This document shows, one piece after another, positions 21,538 through 31,633 of a stretch of 64,000 nucleotides of DNA. The DNA is from Pisolithus tinctorius (Eukaryota > Basidiomycota > Agaricomycetes > Boletales > Pisolithaceae), in NCBI GenBank assembly GCA_024663395.1, contig JANFAH010000009.1, positions 1,736,001 through 1,800,000 on the forward strand, read 5' to 3'. The position numbers and the translations under genes are program-made. Every line of letters starts with the position of its first letter. Within the stretch, counting starts at the first letter, position 1. The notes beneath the pieces were generated by a model. That model made no database searches. It saw only the letters and a list, made by a program, of their open reading frames with translations, and was not told the DNA's origin.

Positions 21538-21945
21538 CATCGATGCTTGTTTTACCGGAATGGGCTCGCTTAAGTGAACTGTAATCAGCAACAGGATGTT
21601 GGGCCCCTCGTTTGAGGTTCGTGTGATGCCCATTCAAAGGTTCATTCGACTTGGAGTAGTAAGTCAGTTGCGGTGGGCCGGTGATGTGGTAATCATATAA
21701 CCATGCTTACAAGGCTACCAACATTCACGCAGCCCCTCTTTCATATCAATGCTTGTTCTCCAGGAATGGACACCATCTAGGGAGCTGTAATCAATAACAG
21801 GACGTTGGGCTCTCGTTTAATGTGCGTGTGGTGCTCATTGAGACCCATTCGACTTGGAGTAGTAAGTTAGTCACGGCCACCCGGTCGGCCGGTGATATGG
21901 CAATGATAGAACCACACTTACAAAGCTACCAACAGCTTGCACCGC
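21538..21945. repeat. Diverged tandem repeat, two copies of about 200 bp
   Basis: Copy A 21538-21735 and copy B 21744-21945 share atgcttgtt, ggaatggactc-like, gagctgtaatca, acgttgggc and a near-identical cattcgacttggagtagtaa block, then gccggtgat and caaagctaccaac. Many substitutions suggest an old duplication. Confidence 0.75.
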
Positions 21946-22374
21946 TACAGTAAACTCGCATTCCTGTCTTGATATATTCAGCAGCAAGTCACCACTCTTG
22001 CATGTTACATGCTACAAGTACAGGAGTCAAGACAGATGTCCGTTCCACTTCGTCCCAATAGGTGCTACGAGTTTCCAAGCCTCTTTTTCCTTGGCACATC
22101 AAGCTGTGTGTAATGTTCATAATATGGAGGTCTGGAATAATGCCGTCCTGCTTACAGCGGCAAGGCGTGTATTTTTGCATGTATATGGTGCTTGGAAAAC
22201 GCGCTGTAGGATTTCATTTCCTCTCCCTGGATTTACCGTTTGCTGCGTCAACAATGAATTATAGGGCGCAGCCAAGGGAGCCATTCATTCCACTCACCCA
22301 CCATTGACCGTGATGCCTTCAGGGTGCCCTGCAGCGGCCTCTGTGGAATGGTTGAGTTCGCATGGTCTGGACTG

Positions 22375-22381
22375 TATAAAA
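22375..22381 (+). promoter_or_regulatory. TATA box of zinc-finger copy 1
   Basis: TATAAAA, 44 bp before the ATG at 22419. The matching box in copy 2 has almost the same spacing. Confidence 0.6.
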
Positions 22382-22418
22382 TGCATGTACACGGCGGGAT
22401 TTCTTCTACAGAGTAAAA

Positions 22419-22785
22419 ATGCACCCCGACCAACCTAAGCTGACCTTCTCCCTTTCGACCCTTTTGACATGTTCATTTGATGAATCCAACATGCTTAACG
22501 GAGCTATTAGGGACACTTATTTGACACCAACTCAACCTGTGCGTTCCCCTGACCAAGGCATCTCGTGTATGTTCAATTTCAGCATAGAGGCTCGTTGGGC
22601 CCAACGTAGAGCACCCTACTCGTTCGGGGTATGGCGAAGGGAGGGGCGATTCATCATCACGACTACACCAAGGTCAGCCTTTTGTATTTCTTTCTTTGTG
22701 GTCGCAGCCTGACAGACAGAAGGACTCGTCGGCAACGACTCGTACTCGTTCAGTGACAGCTGTATATAGCTATGCATCGTCTTAG
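22419..22785 (+). pseudogene. Frameshifted copy of the tandem zinc-finger gene
   Basis: First copy of the duplicated locus. Exons 22419-22538 and 22588-22785 keep the start, the GTGCGT donor and the CATAG acceptor seen in copy 2. Amino acids line up (KLTFS.STL.TCS, DTYLTPTQ, VEHP, GYGE). One 12-nt length difference (4 codons) in exon 1 preserves frame. In exon 2 one A is missing relative to copy 2 (tgacagacag versus tgacaagacag), which shifts frame and ends the product at 105 aa, before the zinc-finger exon. It may still be transcribed, because its TATA box is intact. Confidence 0.65.
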
Positions 22786-23801
22786 TGCTAGGATGAGAGT
22801 ACACTAGAATTGCCGTTCATTATTCCTCACCATCGGTATCATATTTGCTGTCCAGCCCAGAGTGGAAACTCGCTAGCGCATATGCAGAGAAGCGTGAAAC
22901 ACGACACGGAAACAATACTCTATATTACCTTTTTGGTGCGAACAGCCCGCGCCCAGGTCGGGGGATTGTGGGCCGTAACTACGGCTCTGTTCTGTTTTCA
23001 TTTCGCAAGTTCTGTTTTGTTTGAAGGGTCTGCTCTGTTTTCATGTCGTAGGGTATCTCACGTGCTGCTATATGCCGCCTCTCCTCAGAGACCAGCGATG
23101 AATGGGGATTCAGCGCAGCTCTCAGTTGGGACATGAATTTCTGAAACAACATGCCATTTCAGGTTGCAGTCTCTCCAGCAGACCCTCATGATCACGGAAG
23201 TCTTCTATGTCTCCAAGTTCGCAACGTGTGGAAGGTTACCAACTGCTTGGATCACTACAGCCGTCAGATGTCACAGTGGATCTGCACTTCGAGTCGTCAC
23301 ACCGATCCACTTGGGGATGCCGCAAGCCAGGTTCACGTGTTTGCTAGTCACGGCCTGAAGAGGATCCCGTCACTCTGATGTAGCTACTTCACAATATCTA
23401 GTCGATGTGTCCAGTTGTAAGTCACCACTTTTATATGTCAGATGTCCGGAAGCGCTACAAGTATAAGAGTTGTTATTAGGTGCTACCGACTTTCCAAGTC
23501 TGTTTTTCTTCGGTGCATCAGGCCGGGCGTAATATGCATAATATGGAGGTCCGGGACTGTGCCATCCTGCTTACTACAGCGAGGCATGTCTGATGGACGT
23601 CATCTCACGTACGTGGTGCTCTAAAAACATGCTGTGGCATTTTATGTCCCCTGCTTATATTTACCGTTTCCTACCTCCGCGATGAATGGGAGGGCGTTGC
23701 CAATGACAGTCGTTCATTCTACTCATCCACCCCTGGCCAGTGGTAATAATGGTATCAGTCATTGATCGCAAGGGAAACTCCCTTATCTGGGATGAGGGGA
23801 A

Positions 23802-23921
23802 AATAAGTGCCGGGTTACCTTCTCCGCGGCTAACTTTTGATCTGTATCCTGGCACATTCCCAATAAGTGTCCGGTTACCTTCTCCGCAGCTAACTTTTGA
23901 TCCGTATGCTAGCACATTCCG
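23802..23921. repeat. 60-bp tandem repeat, two copies
   Basis: Copies 23802-23861 and 23862-23921 each read ataagtg..cggttaccttctccgc.gctaacttttgat and end gcacattcc. They differ at about seven positions. The repeat sits about 70-190 bp upstream of the TATA box of zinc-finger copy 2 and is absent from copy 1. Confidence 0.9.
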
Positions 23922-23988
23922 ACTCCGGGCTTCACACGGTGCCCTCCAGTGGCCCCTGTGGAAAGTTGGGTTGGCATGGTCCAGCCCG

Positions 23989-23994
23989 TATAAG
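23989..23994 (+). promoter_or_regulatory. TATA box of zinc-finger copy 2
   Basis: TATAAG, 45 bp before the ATG at 24034, mirroring copy 1 and implying a very short 5'UTR. Confidence 0.55.
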
Positions 23995-24033
23995 AGGCAT
24001 GTAAATGGTGAGGATTTCTTTCACGAAGTAAAT

Positions 24034-24910
24034 ATGCCTCCTGACCCGTCGAAATTGACCTTCTCCTGTTCGACCCTTCCGACCTGTTCACTCAATGAAT
24101 TCGACATGGTTGAGGACACTTACTTGACGCCGACTCAACTCGTGCGTTACCTTGATCAAGACATCTTGTATGTGCTCAAATTCAGCATAGGAACCTGCCT
24201 GGCCCATTGTAGAGCATCCTGCTTATCCAGGGTACGGCGAAGAAGGGGGTGAACCATCGTCCCAGCTGAGTTACCAAGGTCAGCTTTCTTTTCTTTTCTC
24301 ATGGTCGCAGCCTGACAAGACAGAAGGACTCGATGGCAACGAGTCGTATTCGTTCAGTGACTTTGTCAGATATACCTCGGGGCAGAGTCAAAAAGAACGT
24401 CCATGCACAACATTTGCGCCTGATACTACCACTTTGGATACAGATTTGGGTCTAGCCCGAGGGGGTGATGCTGATACAATGCTTCCTCAAAACGCAGTAC
24501 AGGAAGTGACCCACAAATATCGAGCGAACTACCCTGCAGGAGCCCCAACCGATGTAAGCAATGTTTATTTAATTCGTTACCACGACTGGTTCCTCACGTC
24601 ATGCATCCTTCCAACATCGTATATCTAGAAAAGCCAGTATTCCAACTGCCCCTCGACAAGTTGCCTCTGTTTATGTGTAGACGGGACTTTGTGTCTGAAA
24701 GAGATCAGCTGTGCTACAGTTCCGAGCCACTTTGTTGCCCATGGCGTAGAGAAGAAGTCTCGCAAGGAGGCGATCCGTTGTATGTGGAAAGGGTGTGTCA
24801 AAACAGTTACTCGACACACATTTGCCCGCCACATTCGTGAAGTACACCTTGGACACGTCAGGGCAGCGGGCGTCCACAGCTCGGAGAATGATTCAGGGCA
24901 ACAAGCCTAA
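24034..24910 (+). CDS. Small C2H2-type zinc-finger protein, tandem-duplicate copy 2
   Basis: Proposed lineage-specific gene. Exons 24034-24141, 24191-24553, 24629-24910; 250 aa. The N-terminal two thirds are polar and unstructured-looking (TPTQ, GGEPSSQ, TDLGLARGGDAD). The last exon has a cysteine-rich patch and a single finger, CMWKGCVKTVTRHTFARHIREVH, read as CX4CX11HX5H or a close variant (positions about 24776-24845). A short polar tail follows. Phase closes at both introns, and the duplicate upstream shares exon 1-2 structure, which supports the model. Function unknown; a sequence-specific regulator is possible. No expression evidence. Confidence 0.62.
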
Positions 24911-25629
24911 CCCCTTTGGGGGATGGTGCAGATGCCCCCGCTGATGGGGGCATTCCGGCCTGGAAGTGAGTACATTTGTACCAGACAATACTTCGAGACT
25001 ACCTCTCACCTTTGAATCACAGAGCACAAGTCATGGATTAGAACGGACTGTTGTTCATCGACAGAATTGTTGAGGCTCTATATATGTGTAGGGATTCAAA
25101 ACACACCACTCTTGAGCGGACGTACATTTCTAGTAGCCGTCTTTCTTAATTCTTTATCTGTCTCTGTTGCTTAACTTAGGTCCTGTACGACATCCATGAC
25201 AGGCCCTAGGTTCTTCTAAATCACCAGTCTTCAAAGTCGTCCGGCTCACCGGACCACGTTCAAGCCCGAGGCTGTCATTGGCTGTGAACATCCTCTACTT
25301 TTATCGACGCAGCCAGTCGCCCGACCTGCATTGTAAATAATTATGATTGAGATTAGGGGGTTACTTATGCAGTCATCATAAATAAGCGAATAGATGGATT
25401 AAATCTGTCACTGCCCGGTCGTGACCGTGATTCCACCGTTCCCTGTCCCCCTGATGGTTGAGACTTGGTACTGAATCGGATTATCAAATTACAGAGTGGC
25501 TGAGGAGGGGGAAGAACGTGCCACTGCGGGATCTGATCACAAATGTGTTCCCGCACCAGGACTGCTCCGCGTCCTCGAATATTAGCTGTTGGAACTCGCG
25601 GCACTATTCGATTGCCTGATTTAACAGCA
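24911..25629. other. Intergenic, no gene seen
   Basis: About 720 bp between the zinc-finger gene and the APH-kinase relic. A TATA-like tctatatatgtg occurs near 25077-25086 but no gene could be built from it. Confidence 0.5.
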
Positions 25630-26858
25630 ACTAGCGCTCACCTGCAGAGCCCCCCGATCGAATGGTAGCGAAGTAACAGCAACAGTCCATGCCTGGAACA
25701 AGTTAATCACACCATGCATGTCCACTCCTTGTTTGCAACGCACATCAGTATTGCTGTCTCCTGGGGAAGACACCTGTAGACTGCTATCACCAAGTAGCAG
25801 TGCCTGAGAACCACTAAAGTCCCAGTCAATGATCGCTGGTACACGGCAGGGAGAAGAATGGCAAAGTGCTTGGTTAACTTCGGTCTGCAGAACTTCCGGG
25901 ATAAATAAAACATACCTCACTCTGAAATTCCACCCATGTAGATCGCTGTGCCGCAACACGAAGGGGTATTCGCGTATGGCTGGGCCATAAAATCATTCAT
26001 CCTGCTCTTCGCGAGCTCGAACTCCTTAGGTGTCGAATTAGAAATGCATTCGCCCATCTCTTCCCAGAATTCTGCTTCATGAGTTGGAAGTGTGTCTTCG
26101 TGCAACATCCGATCCATGTAATGATAGGTCGAAGGCCGACTGAACGTATTCTCGCATAGACTAGTATCTGTTTAAAGTATGAGTACGCAAAGAAGATCGT
26201 CGTCGTCGAAGCACTAATGGCCCAGTGTTATATAGGCCAAAAGTCAGGTAAACATACCTCTCCACTCACGGCGTCCCATTCACTGTGAGCCAGGGGATAC
26301 CGTCTAAGCTGATCCCCCCGATCAACTTGAAGTTCGTCTTTGTCCTCATCGTACGCATTATCTTTGCGATTTGGTTGGCCACATTCAGCCTTTCCTCCTC
26401 TGTCACACACATAACACAGGGTATTTCCATCGATATATTCCATGGCTATGAATGTCGATCCACAGGTGCAGCTATGAGCGTAGATAACCGGAGTGGGTAT
26501 GCTGAGATCGAGGGCATCCTACGGCGGACCACATCTGCCATCGGAAGGTGGTATCGAAATCGATTGGAAAGTGCAAAACAAAGTGAAAGGAGCGGTCAGA
26601 TTGACTAGTGTCAAGGTTAAGAATGTGTACGAAATCGTAACTTCCTTGCATAACCTCGGTGCTATCTAATCTGGAAACAAGCCTCGAGGATAAAATCGCA
26701 GTGGGTCTCTCTACGGGGGCAAAAAATATCCCCTTTGAGAGAGAATCAACGATCTCGGCGAGTCGGAGGGCGGAGTTTTGAGAGAGATGCCATTGTGATG
26801 GCAGTTGAGGTTCCGTACAGACAGGGTACGTGTAGGTGGCGTTCTTTAAGGAGTTCAT
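25630..26858 (-). pseudogene. Aminoglycoside/choline-kinase-like (APH) phosphotransferase, frameshifted
   Basis: Relic of an APH-fold small-molecule kinase of the kind abundant in mushrooms. Order from 26858: MNSLKNATYTYP start, SYDFVHILNLDT, IPTPVIYAHSC, STFIAMEYIDGNTL, VANQIAKIMRTMRTKTNF, catalytic-loop HSDLHGWNF (H-x-D) and the AIIDWDFSGSQ (IDW, Mg-binding). These pieces lie in different frames. Shifts are needed at about 26512-26514, within about 26390-26415, and at about 25965-25975, none at plausible introns. The two catalytic motifs survive, but no continuous product can be made. Sequencing error at three places is the alternative. Confidence 0.78.
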
Positions 26859-27386
26859 GCGTCCGGGTCGCCGTGGTACGACAGAAGCCCTAGACGGCCA
26901 AAAGTATAGAGGGCATGTGGTTAAGAATCCTTGAGGTTACCCTGCGATCTTGGTCCAAGTTGTGGCCTAGGATACGATGGATTTCAAGACGAACAACCTT
27001 GACAGTTGATTCAGCGTCGGCAACATACTGTAGTGACCAACAAACTGTTAAGCAGCCTCAGACATAGGTGAGACACAATACGCAAGGCCACAAGAATAGG
27101 TCACCACTAGCAGCCACCAGCCCGTGTTGCTGTTGAACTGAGCTCAGCGTCCACCTGCACAGTTCGACGACAACACTCGCGCTGGTCACTACCATCAACA
27201 GGCAATCGACAGGGAATGATGGGCAAAGCGACGGTGTATGTATTTGGCAACTCACGCATCGGTCCAGGCTGACAGTAACAGAAAACTCGTGCCTGTGCCT
27301 GAGATACATAGTCTGTGGTCCAGGAGTTGGAGCTTTACATGATTATAAGGTGCAACACGATATGCAAGATAGCAGCGGAAGCAATA
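26859..27386. other. Intergenic, no gene seen
   Basis: About 530 bp between the APH relic's 5' end and the VMA6 stop codon. A frame at 27058-27309 (-) has no family likeness. Confidence 0.5.
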
Positions 27387-28678
27387 TCAGAAGATCGGTA
27401 TATAGTCATGTATCCTGTCCCTCGCGTCTTGAGCAATACACTCCGCTATCCACGTGAGGTTACGAATCTCCTGCTCCTTCAACTTCACGTAACTATAAAA
27501 CACCCCATATTGGAATTGCTGCAGGAACGCCTCCTTGTTCAGGCGCACTTCTGTTCGGAAGAACCGGTCTTCCAACTGCGCCGCTATCCCTAGTTCTCCT
27601 AAATCTTGACTGCCCCCAGGCGAGTTGTCAAAAAAGGACCGGTATTCTGGGATGTTTTCGCAGACTAGCCGGACTTGTTCTATATCGTCTGCTTTGGCGA
27701 GAGCATTGTTCCCATCAGGGAATAGTCTACCGATGGCAGGGAAGAGCTTCGCGCGCTGCTCCTTTGTTAGTTCGGTGCCGAATGAATTGATGGAGATGTT
27801 AATTGTCCGCCGGTCAGCTTCAAATGCCAGAATAGTGCGCATCACGTCCGACGTTGGTGATCCAAGAGCACCCACGAAGTCGTAGAAGTCTTCAAGATAA
27901 GCTTTATAAATGGTATTTCGAATGATCTCGATGTTGAGATCGTCGAGGTCTGCCGCAGAGAGACAATTCCGGAAGTATGGGGCTGGGCGTTTCAGTAATA
28001 CAATCAACTGCTGCACGTAGTTGGCGTCTCCCAATCACTTACCAAGGGGTGTCTCTACGAGTACACTCTGATACAGTTCCTCAACGTTGGTTGCGACACA
28101 AAGTGCGGGCATCGACTCGAACACACCGAGTGGATGGCACCGCTCCAATAGTTCGTGTGTGTCTCGTTCGTGCAAGGTACCGGTGATCAGGAGAACAACG
28201 TTGTCGATCATATAGCTATATCTGGAGAGAACGTGCTGCGATCAGTATTCCCTCCGCAGAGATACAGCACGCAAACACGGACGTGATATAATCAAGGAAT
28301 TTGCTGAGCGGCTCAACAGCGTTGCTGCGGAGGAAATTGAACTGGTCGACAAGTAGTTGTGTTGCCCGATCCGAGATTATGGTGGTCGTCAGCGAAGCCT
28401 CGTTCGCGAGGAAGTTACCATAGTCGGTTGCGGAAAGCTGAGTTTTGAGGTCTATCAGAGTCGAGTAAGGCATGTGGGTGACGTCGATGTGGAGAAAGCG
28501 GTACCTTCCAGTGTCTCGCATTGTGTCAGGCTGGCATAGTGATTCTGGGTTAGGATGCCAGCCTTGTAGCCTCGCACGATGCCTTCAAGGAAGCCGTTAT
28601 TGACCTTTGAAGATGTCAGCCATCATAGACATCCGGTAGACAGTTCACGGGACGAACGTTGAAGAAAAGGCCCTCCAT
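27387..28678 (-). CDS. VMA6: V-ATPase Vo subunit d (Vma6)
   Basis: Peripheral subunit that caps the proteolipid ring of the vacuolar H+-ATPase and contacts the V1 stalk. Exons 28678-28658, 28604-28505, 28451-28283, 28221-28043, 27982-27387; 354 aa, the usual size. Signature stretches: [126 protein letters not shown], and the C-terminal [20 protein letters not shown]. Two donors are non-canonical in base 3 (GTTCGT, GTCCGT), yet phase closes. Confidence 0.95.
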
Positions 28679-29317
28679 TACGCTCCAAACTGGGCTGGTC
28701 AACTCCGAGTATTTCTCTTCTTCGGTGTCGCAGCAATTAGGTCCCAGAAGTTTCCCACGCTACCATATAGGAGCCATTTCCAGCCGTGGATTTGAGTCGT
28801 CGTCCTGGGTGAGATTCACTAGACTACCACTGCACATTGAACGAGCGCACGGAAGCACGCCATCGTCTCAGATATTATATGTGGAGATTCCATGTAGACC
28901 AACTCATGATTCCGCCTTCGCGAATGTCCTGCGGGTATTATTGTATGTCTCGAGGTCCAGATTCTATTGCGCCATCTACGCCAGTGGTTGCGATAGATGT
29001 GGAAGGTCTCTTCACAGTGATGCAGGGCACTATAAGAAACCCTTCGCAGGAGGATTCGTCTGTCGACTCCCCATGTCTACCCCAGAGGATTCGGTACATC
29101 CTGACAAGGTCCGATACACACCAACATCCCAAAATAATGGTCCTACATTGGTCCTACATCCGGGAAACAGCTATGCGACACGGCTGTTGACAACTCTTTC
29201 GCACTTGAGAATACTCTCTCGTTGGCCAGTAAGTGTTGTACCGAGCGCGAAAGGAGTCTTACGACAAGTCACTTCCAAACGAAGGCATTCATATGCTGCT
29301 CATCCCCTCGGGTAGTT
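28679..29317. other. Intergenic/5' flank of decayed transporter, no gene seen
   Basis: About 640 bp. The long + frame here begins as antisense to VMA6 exon 1. No plausible start exon for the MFS relic was found. Confidence 0.45.
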
Positions 29318-31478
29318 TTGCAGATGTATTGAGGACCGAGGAGTTATCCGCAAGGTCAACTTGAGGTTGTTGCCAATACTTACACTACTCTACCTGCTTA
29401 GCTTCCTTGACAGGTAAGGTGTCCTTTAATAATGCCTCATGTACCTCATCTCGTTCGGTTTCAATATCGGAAATGCAAGGTAAGTCTTCTCGCTTTCTCA
29501 GTGGGCTGGACTGTCATGACCGGTGGTTCGTTTCAAAATTGATGGCTATGTTTGAGAGGCAGTTTTCAGTTTGTGATACTCACTTTTGGTCAAATCTCCA
29601 TATCCTTGTACCGGCGTATAACACAGCAATGGCCATTTATTTTGTCGGCTATATCATATTCGGGGTTCCGTTAAACGTAGGTACATCGGTGACTTTACAT
29701 GATACCTATTCCGTATTAAATCCATGCTCTCTCCTGCCTAGATCATGTAATCACCTAACCCATTACCTTTCCTTGGGTTGACTGACTAGCGTTCCCAAAC
29801 TTAAGCGCCTGACCCTCATGTGGGGCATCGTCTCTGCCTGCCAAGGGCTAGTCAAGAACTATGCCGGACTGTTCGGCGTGAGGTTGCAGAAGTGACTAAT
29901 CTATCCCATTGATCGCGTGCACACGTTAGCCCTCGAGTTTTGGTTGTCATCGAAGCTGGCCGTCTTCCTGGCATTATATGCCTATTCTCCGTTTACAATC
30001 AAAGGTAAGGTACGTAACAACCTACCGAGAGCCTCCTCTGAAGTTGTACTCCAGGCATGAACGCAGTTGGCGTGTCACCATTGTCTTCGGTGGGGCAGCG
30101 TTAGCGGGTGCCTTCGGAAGTATAACAGTGTATCTTTTCTTAGATCATGGAGTCCTCTAACGCCGCTCAGGAATATTCGCATACGCAGTCGGTTTGATGG
30201 ACGGTATTGGTGGCCGCAAGCGCTGGAAATGGTGAGCTTCTCCCCGTTCATGTTATGCCCATTGCACCGACGAATGGTTTTCGTATTGGAAGGTATTCTC
30301 ACAGAGGTGATTTCGCTGATCGCCTACCTCCTCGCGCCAACATGGTCATTTAAGGCAAAACTCGTTCGCTTCCATAAAAACGTTAATATGGCACGTCTCC
30401 CTACCGTTGACTGCACAACTCACCGAGGCAGAGCATGAACGCCTGCTGGAAAGGTTGCGAATCAACTCTAACGCCGGAATGAACCAAACTCTCCAGTGGT
30501 CATCCGTCCGACAAGCATTCGGAGATCATCTAGTCTGGGTATATGATTTATTGTTTCACGGCTTTTCATTCGTGGTTTTATACATGCGAGTGGCCATTCA
30601 CTCAGTTCAGCCCACAATTATCGCAGACCTTAGTTTCGTGACGTAGCAAGCACAATTGTATGTTACTCCCTACGTTTCTGCCGAATATGTACTGAAAGAT
30701 TTAATTAGAATGGCAGTCCCTCCAAACGCTCTCGCCGGTATTCCTATATGGAAAACTGTTTGGCTGTCCGGCAGGTGGAGCCTTCGTGCTCCCTTAATCA
30801 TTGCGGCGGCCCTTGTGGCCATAGTAGGTGGGCTAGTTTATTAAGGTTTTTAGAGTAAAATCCGGACCTCCAAACTTTCAAGGTATATTATCTTGTTGAC
30901 ACGCAAAACTCGTGAGTAGGATAGGACCATACGGATGGCCTATAATCTAATGAGGATATAATTAACAACGAACTCCCAATATTTTGGCATTCTTCTGGCG
31001 ACAGGTAGGTACTTACTCTTTTCCTACTTTGCTTCTCACCTACTCTTCATAAGCGGATGTGTACACTGGCAATTCCTGGCAATTCCTTCCTCTTAGGGTT
31101 CATGCAATGTGCGCCGTGGACTTTCAACAGCAAATCTAGTTCGGGACGCCGACAGTTATCCGGGTGGGTTTTTCCGGGCAAACAAAGCGAGCGATTGCGG
31201 TCGCGCTGCGGATTACCGGGGGCGACATTGCCGCCATAGCCGGATGTCTAATATACAGGCCCTCGCTCAGCGCTCATCTCTGCCGGAAACCTAACCTGAT
31301 CGCGATTGGGTGCTTACTTTTTGCAATCCTCGCCACATGTTACTTGTGGGTGATGATGGCACGGGAGAATAGGAAAAGGCTTATGTTACTGGCGGAGGGA
31401 AAGATTGACTATTTCGAAACGGAGGAAGAAAGGATTAGATTAGATGTTCGTTCCATTCACTATACATATCAACTTTGA
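29318..31478 (+). pseudogene. Decayed MFS transporter (anion:cation symporter/allantoate-permease type)
   Basis: Twelve-helix MFS permease of the Dal5-like ACS family, read in pieces: LRLLPILTLLYLLSFLDR, FNIGNAR, AYNTAMAIYFVGYIIFGVP, MWGIVSACQGLVKNYAGLFG, RHERSWRVTIVFGGAALAGA, GLMDGIGGRKRWKW, VFVLEGILTEVISLIAYLLAP, LTEAEHERLLERL, QAFGDHLVWVYDLLFHGFSF, RAIAVALRITGGDIAAIAG, and LWVMMARENRKR at the end. Lesions: an in-frame TAG at 30644-30646 in the middle of a conserved block, two places where the expected acceptor AG is absent (before FNIGNAR and before MVFVLEG), and no recognisable start. Read as a fairly recent pseudogene, since most residues are still conserved. Confidence 0.8.
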
Positions 31479-31633
31479 TGATGGATGGTATTCTGCGCCA
31501 GGCTACGTGGCGAAGGAGTGGGCGTAAGTTAGGTGTTTCTACATACAAAGTGATTAGTTATGTAGAGTCGGAATATACAGTTAGAAAAAAGTAATGGAGC
31601 ATGCATTGTTCCGTAATGTCCCCCGATCCTCAC

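Larger units (their letters stand above)
20550..22418. other. Accessory region with diverged repeats, no intact gene
   Basis: Holds a direct repeat of about 200 bp (21538-21735 and 21744-21945) and, from about 21920, the upstream half of a larger duplicated block that carries the zinc-finger genes. Open frames at 20771-21136 (both strands) show no family likeness. Confidence 0.5.
22786..24033. other. Spacer between zinc-finger copies, no gene seen
   Basis: Contains unique sequence (22786-23420), the upstream part of duplicated unit 2, and a 60-bp tandem repeat at 23802-23921. Reading frames are short. Confidence 0.5.
21985..24370. repeat. Two-copy tandem block carrying the zinc-finger gene pair
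   Basis: Unit 1 (about 21985-22785) and unit 2 (about 23421-24370) align by eye along their length. Both contain cataatatggaggtc, then a TATA box, a start codon, the same intron position, and a downstream cgcagcctgac...cagaaggactcg block. Between them is unique sequence. Divergence is substantial, so the duplication is not recent. Confidence 0.8.

Noticed and set aside
21800..24400. CRISPR array or terminal-repeat transposon
   Set aside because: Repeats are few, long and diverged, with no spacer periodicity, no terminal inverted repeats and no transposase; also not expected in a fungus.
28659..29315. 218-codon plus-strand frame
   Set aside because: Its first part is antisense to the VMA6 start and the rest shows no family likeness; it contains no conserved MFS segment.
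30407..30646. 79-codon frame as an independent gene
   Set aside because: It is one block of the decayed MFS transporter that runs into the premature TAG.
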